Shown here: positions 21,901 through 24,128 of the stretch, one piece after another
Layout: each line of letters begins with the position of its first letter
Numbering within the stretch: position 1 is the first letter of the stretch
NCBI GenBank assembly: GCA_000695325.1
Contig: AVPN01000243.1
Coordinates: forward strand, 1 to 24,128
Length of the DNA stretch: 24,128 nucleotides
Source: Pleurobrachia bachei
Lineage: Eukaryota > Ctenophora > Tentaculata > Cydippida > Pleurobrachiidae
Direction of reading: 5' to 3'
Position numbers and translations under genes: made by a program
The notes under the pieces: model-generated
Databases searched by the model: none
The model's input: only the letters and a program-made list of their open reading frames with translations
Told to the model about the DNA's origin: nothing

Positions 21901-23313
21901 ATCACTGCAGCAGCTCTCAGAGGTCACGACTCACGAGACAGTCTGAATACAACCCCCCCCCTTGTGTTACAGAGAGTACCAGAGGATGTGTTTCTGCACG
22001 ATTCAGACGCCCACCGTTACACCAGCTGTGAGGACCTTCCGATGCTTGATCTGAATGTATTCATGGACTGCGGAGGTTAGTTTGTTGGCATGGTAATGAT
22101 AATGGCCGTTGGGTAATCGGTTGTACTGGGTGTCATGATCGAACGGTGTTCAGGGCTCACAGCCACAGATTTTTAGCGCGTAAAATTTGATTTCATAACT
22201 TTCACACCACAAACTTTCATTTGAACAAAACCTGACTAACAAACTGACTGACATTTCTAAAGGTAAGCTAGTGCAAACTGAAACATATTTTATTTGAAAT
22301 TAATTGTGACAAGATATAAAGAGCAGCTAATCTAACATCATTCATCTTGCTGCAGGACCAGACTACCTGCGCTACCAGAGCTTCCTGTTTGAGCACACTG
22401 CCGCTACGGGAACCCTAACAGGATCCACCGCTACCCCGCCTCCCCCATCTACAGCAGGTGATGGTGGTGGGGTTACAACCCCTGCTGCTGCAGCTGCACA
22501 GACCACCCCTGCTGCTAATCAGACCACACCTGCTGCTGGGGGTGTTGGTGAGGATTTGATGACGACTGAAGGAATGGAGAACAAAATGGAAGGTACGAGG
22601 CTGTTCTTTCTTGTTTCGCACCCAAAAAGTTTCAACCCAATATGCCCCCAGTTCCCCGGATACATCACCAAATCTATTTTCAGGTAAGATGGACGTTATG
22701 ACGCTACCAGCTGACACAATGATGGAAGAAGACAAACCCATGCAGGAGGATATCAATGATCTCTTGTCTCAGTTGGAGTCCATGAATGCCCAGTTGAGAA
22801 CTCTCGATAGTAACATCCAGTTCGTTAAATCAAAGGTACATTGACAAGTTAACTGACCATCTGAGCTAGATTAATTAAGTTTTTGTCAAAATGAACCGGA
22901 AAGATCGAGAGATCGAGAAAATGCGCCTGTAACACAATATGGTCCCTCCTAGGTGATGCAATTTGAAAACAGGATGGTAGTCGAGGGAGGATGTGAACAC
23001 GAGGGTAAGGTGTACGGCCAGGGCCAGGAATGGAGCGCTGGAAATTGTACCAAGTGTTTCTGTCAGGTGAATATCTAAACTTTTTTACACCTCCTGCACT
23101 ACTGGAATCCCCCAAACTACTATAGCTAGTAGTACTAATCATTTTAGGGCCATTCCCTAGCTCGTCTTTACAAGAAGCTGGCAAACCTAAATCCTGAGTT
23201 CTAACTTCTAGAATTGCGTTTAGCTATGCTATGGATTATTAACCTCTCTCTCCCCAAAGGCTGGTCTTGTCGATTGCAGTCCCGATCCTTCCTGTGTCCG
23301 ACTTGTTGTGTGA
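8466..23313 (+). CDS. PXDN-like: Peroxidasin-family secreted haem peroxidase (whole gene, spliced)
   Basis: Multi-exon gene for a secreted peroxidase of the peroxidasin family. Known members use H2O2 and bromide to form sulfilimine crosslinks in collagen IV of basement membrane. Domain order read from the exons: signal peptide (1-18), four Ig domains (about 19-433), peroxidase N-terminal linker and catalytic domain (about 434-1138), Thr/Pro/Ala linker (to 1217), coiled coil (to 1268), short VWC domain (to 1323). Exons 1-18, one set of 19-24, then 25-28 and 29C join in continuous frame to 3972 bases. It lacks the leucine-rich repeats of vertebrate and fly peroxidasins, which run to about 1480-1530 residues. 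Active-site residues are all present: Q640, D643, H644, R801, E804 and H898 (approximate numbering). Exons 19-29 are partly duplicated, so the true transcript is uncertain. Confidence 0.93.
8691..9534 (+). CDS. PXDN-like: Peroxidasin exons 2-3: Ig domain 1
   Basis: Exon 2 is 8691-8824 (acceptor cctctttcag, donor gtaaga, ends phase 2) and exon 3 is 9410-9534 (ends phase 1). They encode a complete Ig fold: first Cys in ALKCGF, Trp in VEWFK, and the closing [11 protein letters not shown] motif with the second Cys. Intron 2 (8825-9409) contains donor-like tandem repeats, a tRNA-like arm and a small transposon, each listed separately. Confidence 0.9.
8867..8994 (+). repeat. Four tandem ~36-bp repeats carrying donor-like ggtaaga
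   Basis: gtgtctgatttggtaaga (the fourth copy slightly altered) begins at 8867, 8903, 8940 and 8974. Each unit contains a near-consensus 5' splice donor (GT at 8879, 8915, 8952 and 8989), 54-164 bp downstream of the real exon 2 donor at 8825. Confidence 0.9.
9077..9093 (-). other. tRNA-like T-arm / SINE B-box remnant
   Basis: On the minus strand CCGGG TCCGAAT CTCGG forms a five-base-pair stem with a seven-base T-loop of canonical form, followed by CTACCCT. An anticodon arm cannot be folded upstream, where the small transposon begins 26 bp away. It is most likely the 3' half of a tRNA-derived SINE rather than a working tRNA. Confidence 0.3.
9118..9306. mobile_element. 185-bp MITE with 23-bp inverted ends and TA target duplication
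   Basis: The left end (9120 onward) CAGTCGGACCCCGATTTACC and the right end, reverse complemented, CAGTTGGACCCCGATTTACC form inverted repeats continuing to GGG. TA flanks both sides (9118-9119, 9305-9306). The CAG start and TA target fit the Tc1/mariner superfamily, probably pogo/Tigger-like. There is no transposase. The motif CCCCGATTTACCGG is repeated several times inside, so the element is partly a multimer of its own end. Confidence 0.85.
9564..9617. repeat. 27-bp tandem duplication in intron 3
   Basis: aacgtgattatcatgattat begins at 9564 and again at 9591, in an AT-rich stretch ending in a poor-complexity tract before exon 4. Confidence 0.9.
9714..10321 (+). CDS. PXDN-like: Peroxidasin exons 4, 5 and start of 6: Ig domain 2 with long insert
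   Basis: Exon 4 is 9714-9827 (HFACEGSG and VEWRIG supply Cys and Trp; weak donor gttaga). Exon 5 is 9931-10130 (donor gtacgt). Exon 6 begins at 10259 with [15 protein letters not shown], giving the second Cys. Between Trp and the strand HLYIRD there are about 60 residues, well above the usual ~25. The extra part is Ser-, Lys- and Arg-rich (SPSSSKQ to SGRSSLRR). A second in-frame acceptor nine bases downstream, at 9938-9939, would drop three residues. Confidence 0.88.
10259..10746 (+). CDS. PXDN-like: Peroxidasin exons 6-7: end of Ig2 and Ig domain 3
   Basis: Exon 6 is 10259-10512 (ends phase 2) and exon 7 is 10619-10746 (acceptor cttcccccag, ends phase 1). After the end of Ig2 (GTAKLLVV), Ig3 starts at DPPVITTRP, has its Cys in [12 protein letters not shown] and Trp in LSWHI, and closes with [16 protein letters not shown]. 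These are typical I-set motifs. Confidence 0.92.
10927..13549 (+). CDS. PXDN-like: Peroxidasin exons 8-10: Ig domain 4, split by a gene-bearing intron
   Basis: Exon 8 is 10927-11039 ([19 protein letters not shown]), exon 9 is 13160-13249 (30 codons, [11 protein letters not shown] to VFRQ) and exon 10 is 13462-13549 ([17 protein letters not shown]). All joints are in phase and together they give a complete I-set fold. The 2120-bp intron 8 between Trp and the second Cys holds a complete Rac-like gene on the other strand. Confidence 0.9.
11040..11709. other. Left part of peroxidasin intron 8 / probable Rac 3' untranslated region
   Basis: No exon is supported here. The stretch from 11709 leftwards follows the Rac stop codon and should contain its 3' untranslated region. 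I see no perfect AATAAA on the minus strand; only the weak variant AATATA near 11490. Confidence 0.5.
11710..12708 (-). CDS. RAC-like: Rac/Cdc42-type small GTPase, nested in peroxidasin intron 8
   Basis: Exons on the minus strand: 12708-12574, 12432-12268, 12131-11963, 11801-11710; 186 residues. Motifs: P-loop GDGGVGKT, switch [10 protein letters not shown], switch [27 protein letters not shown] (G4), ECSAL (G5), a polybasic tail of KT plus six Lys, and C-terminal CSVL, a CAAX box suited to geranylgeranylation. Rac proteins switch actin dynamics and can activate NADPH oxidases at membranes. The intron after ANIM matches a conserved Rac intron site. The start is ATG 12708 (MENIK, like MQAIK of Rac); the frame is open upstream but without an in-frame ATG. 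Unusual points: Cys instead of Ala at position 59 (WDTCGQ), Gly at 13, Tyr at 37, and a Rho insert about seven residues short. Confidence 0.93.
11801..11844 (-). repeat. Duplicated 3' splice acceptor of Rac exon 4 (24-bp period)
   Basis: cctgaacggaaaatatgagt occurs at 11801-11820 and 11825-11844. On the minus strand this is two identical acceptors (actcatattttccgttcag) 24 bases apart. The inner one gives the normal exon 4. The outer one would add PTHIFRSG in frame after LTQEG. Confidence 0.85.
12870..12992. repeat. CT/GA microsatellite
   Basis: About 120 bp of near-pure CT with a few interruptions, perfect at the right end. On the Rac strand it is a GAGA tract 160-285 bp upstream of the Rac start codon, so it may lie in that gene's promoter. 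Confidence 0.95.
13060..13130. mobile_element. Decayed relative of the 9120-9304 MITE
   Basis: tacgtcagaccccaattaac, then imperfect repeats of ccccgatccaccg, ccccaatctaccgg and ctccgatttacccc, match the left end and internal repeats of the MITE. No matching right end is found. It ends 30 bp before peroxidasin exon 9. Confidence 0.6.
13724..14523 (+). CDS. PXDN-like: Peroxidasin exons 11-13: linker and start of peroxidase domain
   Basis: Exon 11 is 13724-13917, exon 12 is 14069-14250 and exon 13 is 14407-14523. Exons 11-12 encode two related helical segments ([14 protein letters not shown] and [14 protein letters not shown]), the paired helices that precede the catalytic domain in peroxidasins. 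Exon 13 has the conserved [15 protein letters not shown], close to the family motif, and ends in phase 2 at aa|gtgagt. Confidence 0.92.
14660..14785 (+). repeat. Tandem duplication of the exon 14 acceptor region
   Basis: Units of the form (cctcagtcctcacctatcc...cag, then g t-rich aacac) place decoy acceptors ending at 14690 and 14744, before the true one ending at 14785. Splicing to either decoy runs into the same TAA near 14768, so only the last acceptor gives peroxidase protein. Confidence 0.8.
14786..16128 (+). CDS. PXDN-like: Peroxidasin exons 14-18: distal catalytic half of peroxidase domain
   Basis: Exons 14 (14786-14981), 15 (15127-15244), 16 (15391-15520), 17 (15640-15841) and 18 (15985-16128). 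Exon 14 encodes FGQFLDHDI with the distal Gln, the haem-ester Asp and the distal His. Exon 16 has [18 protein letters not shown], a signature of animal haem peroxidases. Exon 17 has AGDHRATEQ with the catalytic Arg and second haem-linking Glu; Gln follows, as in peroxidasin, where myeloperoxidase has Met. Exon 18 has [11 protein letters not shown]. No active-site residue is lost. These exons occur once. Confidence 0.93.
15270..15360 (+). repeat. Degenerate purine-rich repeats in intron 15
   Basis: Imperfect ~21-bp repeats around ggagaggttttgagaga. The exon 15 frame stays open through the intron to TAA at 15367-15369, adding a Leu/Glu/Arg-rich tail if the intron were retained. Probably chance. 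Confidence 0.5.
16220..18005 (+). repeat. Internal gene duplication, block A
   Basis: Runs from inside intron 18 (aatttggtcgaag) to inside exon 24 (gataatat). It matches 18006 to about 19814, at an offset of 1786 bp, then 1783 bp after a 3-bp deletion in B. The ends of the block (exon 19; intron 22 to exon 23) carry substitutions, while the middle (about 16440-17380) appears identical. Confidence 0.93.
16295..18005 (+). CDS. PXDN-like: Peroxidasin exons 19A-24A: proximal-His half of peroxidase domain, first copy
   Basis: Exons 19A 16295-16436, 20A 16561-16641, 21A 16789-16895, 22A 17243-17362, 23A 17551-17681, 24A 17870-18005 (broken). Exon 19A encodes [12 protein letters not shown] with the proximal haem His; exon 22A has [12 protein letters not shown]; exon 23A has [13 protein letters not shown]. 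Exon 24A starts normally ([17 protein letters not shown]) but after gataatat runs into intron-18 sequence (aatttggtcgaag), losing its last bases and its gtacgt donor. Read through, it adds about 21 residues and stops. Splicing 23A to 24B or 24C would bypass the break in frame. Confidence 0.85.
18078..19822 (+). CDS. PXDN-like: Peroxidasin exons 19B-24B: second copy of proximal-His half
   Basis: Exons 19B 18078-18219, 20B 18344-18424, 21B 18572-18678, 22B 19026-19145, 23B 19334-19464, 24B 19675-19822. Exon 24B is intact, ending GAT AAT ATC ACG before gtacgt. Compared with copy A there are three differences in exon 19 and seven in exon 23, all synonymous. Intron 23B has a ~27-bp insertion just before the acceptor (cttgtggtgtatacttaaca). 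Exon 19B starts in phase 0, so exon 18 can splice to 19A or 19B. Confidence 0.87.
19368..21398 (+). repeat. Internal gene duplication, block B tail matched by block C
   Basis: The segment from exon 23B to exon 29B recurs at about 21399-23300, at an offset of about 2031 bp at its start. Introns 24, 25 and 26 differ by many substitutions and indels, yet from the start of exon 27 (20780 against 22684) to the junction about 617 bp appear identical. Confidence 0.92.
19995..21406 (+). CDS. PXDN-like: Peroxidasin exons 25B-29B: end of peroxidase, linker, coiled coil, VWC (chimeric end)
   Basis: Exons 25B 19995-20097, 26B 20448-20684, 27B 20780-20931, 28B 21049-21162, 29B 21356-21406. Exon 26B encodes a low-complexity linker with TTPAA repeats, likely O-glycosylated. 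Exon 27B encodes a coiled coil ([20 protein letters not shown]). Exons 28B-29B are a VWC domain with Cys in [14 protein letters not shown] and VDCSPDPSC. After VRL the sequence jumps into exon 23 (gagtgagctatatg), giving Glu and a stop instead of Val-Val-stop. Confidence 0.83.
21399..23313 (+). CDS. PXDN-like: Peroxidasin exons 23C(partial)-29C: third, 3'-only copy with natural end
   Basis: Exon 23C fragment 21400-21496 (no acceptor, first third missing), 24C 21677-21824, 25C 21973-22075, 26C 22356-22592, 27C 22684-22835, 28C 22953-23066, 29C 23260-23313. Exon 29C ends [10 protein letters not shown] and TGA, followed by unique sequence, so this is probably the native 3' end. The VWC domain has six Cys and lacks the usual final CC..C. 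Exon 25C differs from 25B by four synonymous changes. Exon 26C differs by three replacements (Val/Phe, Glu/Ala, Asp/Val) and three silent changes, the replacements falling mostly in the linker. Exons 27-29 match B exactly up to the junction. Confidence 0.85.
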
Positions 23314-24128
23314 GCCGGGATTTATTTGATTTGTTAGGCTTACTCAACCAGCTGCTCATTACATCGAGCCGTCAGCCGAGGAAAGAACAAATTAGATATA
23401 ATGATCCGGATTCTGGATTCTGGAGTCGAGAGACAATTAAATTGCTTTTTTTGTAATTCTGAATTATTTTACCCGTGTGTGAGAGAGTTTTGATATGAGT
23501 TTGACGTGGGAGTGATGAAAACAGGAGAGTGCACGCGTTTATTTTGATATTTGACATTAATTTCCAATTTTATAATTAATTTCTACTGCTAAGTGCTACA
23601 TTACTGCCCTTATATTACTCAACAGTCAACAACTTATTGGACTCTAGTGCTAACGGAGTCTTTATCTTAACCCAAGACGTACTCAACAGTTATTATTTTT
23701 GGTTATAATGATTCCTGTTCCTGACTTGATCACATCTCCGGTTCCTGATAAGCTACAGAAGTCGTTTTGCTACCATTGAAAGACAATTTTCAGGTCCATC
23801 GAATGGCAGCGGTTTGAAGATCTATCTCATCAAGAACAGGAGTTATGGGCCTAATAATGTAAAATCGATCTTGGGATTTTCTTTCGGCTGCCGTAATCCG
23901 TCACGCCCCTCTGTTCGCCCGCTCGCACGGGGTTGGTCGCTACGCGGCTAATAGACTTGGTAAACATAGATTAATTTGCCTGCTTGGTCTTCGTGACAAA
24001 CTGACATACCGCTCTAAATCAGAGAAACCGCTCCTCCGGGAGAAATCGCTCCTCTGGGAGAAACTGCCCTGCTACGGGAAATATCTAAAACAAGTATTAC
24101 CAGCTGTACTCATGTATAATATCTCCCA
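23314..24128. other. 3' flank of the peroxidasin gene
   Basis: Unique sequence after the last stop codon. A polyadenylation-like AATTAAA lies at about 23435-23441, followed by a T-rich run, a reasonable transcript end. An acceptor-like string at about 23780-23791 leads to no convincing exon. A GC-rich patch at 23880-23960 and an 18-bp repeat near the end are otherwise unexplained. No gene recognised. Confidence 0.5.
24023..24079. repeat. 18-bp tandem repeat, about three units
   Basis: gagaaaccgctcctccgg, gagaaatcgctcctctgg, then a diverged gagaaactgccctgctacgg. No long open frame passes through it. Confidence 0.8.

Noticed and set aside
23780-23850. Acceptor-like string at 23780-23791 as the start of a further peroxidasin exon
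   Set aside because: The following frame has no cysteines and stops after 18 codons, and exon 29 already ends with an in-frame TGA followed by a plausible polyadenylation signal.

Overview
The window is metazoan nuclear DNA. It has spliced genes with mostly short GT-AG introns, a signal-peptide/Ig/haem-peroxidase/VWC gene of the peroxidasin family, a Rac-type GTPase, a TA-flanked inverted-repeat transposon and long microsatellites. The sequence alone does not fix the phylum; an invertebrate with compact introns is the most I would infer.

Layout. 1-1558: intergenic, no convincing gene; a possible small exon near 182-301 and a CRE/UPRE-like pair at 1379-1398. 1559-8315: a ~2.7 kb unit present twice head to tail (1559-4246, 4247-6947) and a third time as a 3'-half copy (6948-8315). 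It has no good protein gene but carries promoter-like sites, and it ends 150 bp before the first coding exon of the peroxidasin gene. 8466-23313 (+): a peroxidasin with signal peptide, four Ig domains, animal haem peroxidase domain, Thr/Pro/Ala linker, coiled coil and a short VWC domain, and no leucine-rich repeats. I placed every exon by reading-frame continuity and splice sites. Choosing one copy of each duplicated exon gives a 1323-residue protein. Intron 8 (11040-13159) splits Ig4 and holds a complete four-exon Rac-like GTPase gene on the minus strand (11710-12708).

The 3' half of the peroxidasin gene is internally duplicated. Block A (about 16220-18005, exons 19-24) is repeated as block B (about 18006 onward). 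The end of B (exon 23 to exon 29, 19368-21398) is repeated as block C (about 21399-23313). Both junctions cut through exons: 24A loses its donor, and 29B is fused to a piece of exon 23. All 14 differences seen in exons 19, 23 and 25 are synonymous. Divergence along the blocks is patchy, and C resembles A in exon 23 but is identical to B from exon 27 on. This fits either a haplotype-mosaic assembly or recent real duplication with gene conversion; raw reads would decide.

Several introns carry duplicated splice sites. The most testable is a 24-bp tandem copy of the Rac exon-4 acceptor, which would add eight residues in frame. Functionally, peroxidasin uses H2O2 to make hypohalous acid and crosslink collagen IV in basement membrane, while Rac proteins can activate H2O2-producing NADPH oxidases. 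The nesting of the two is striking, but any functional link is speculation.
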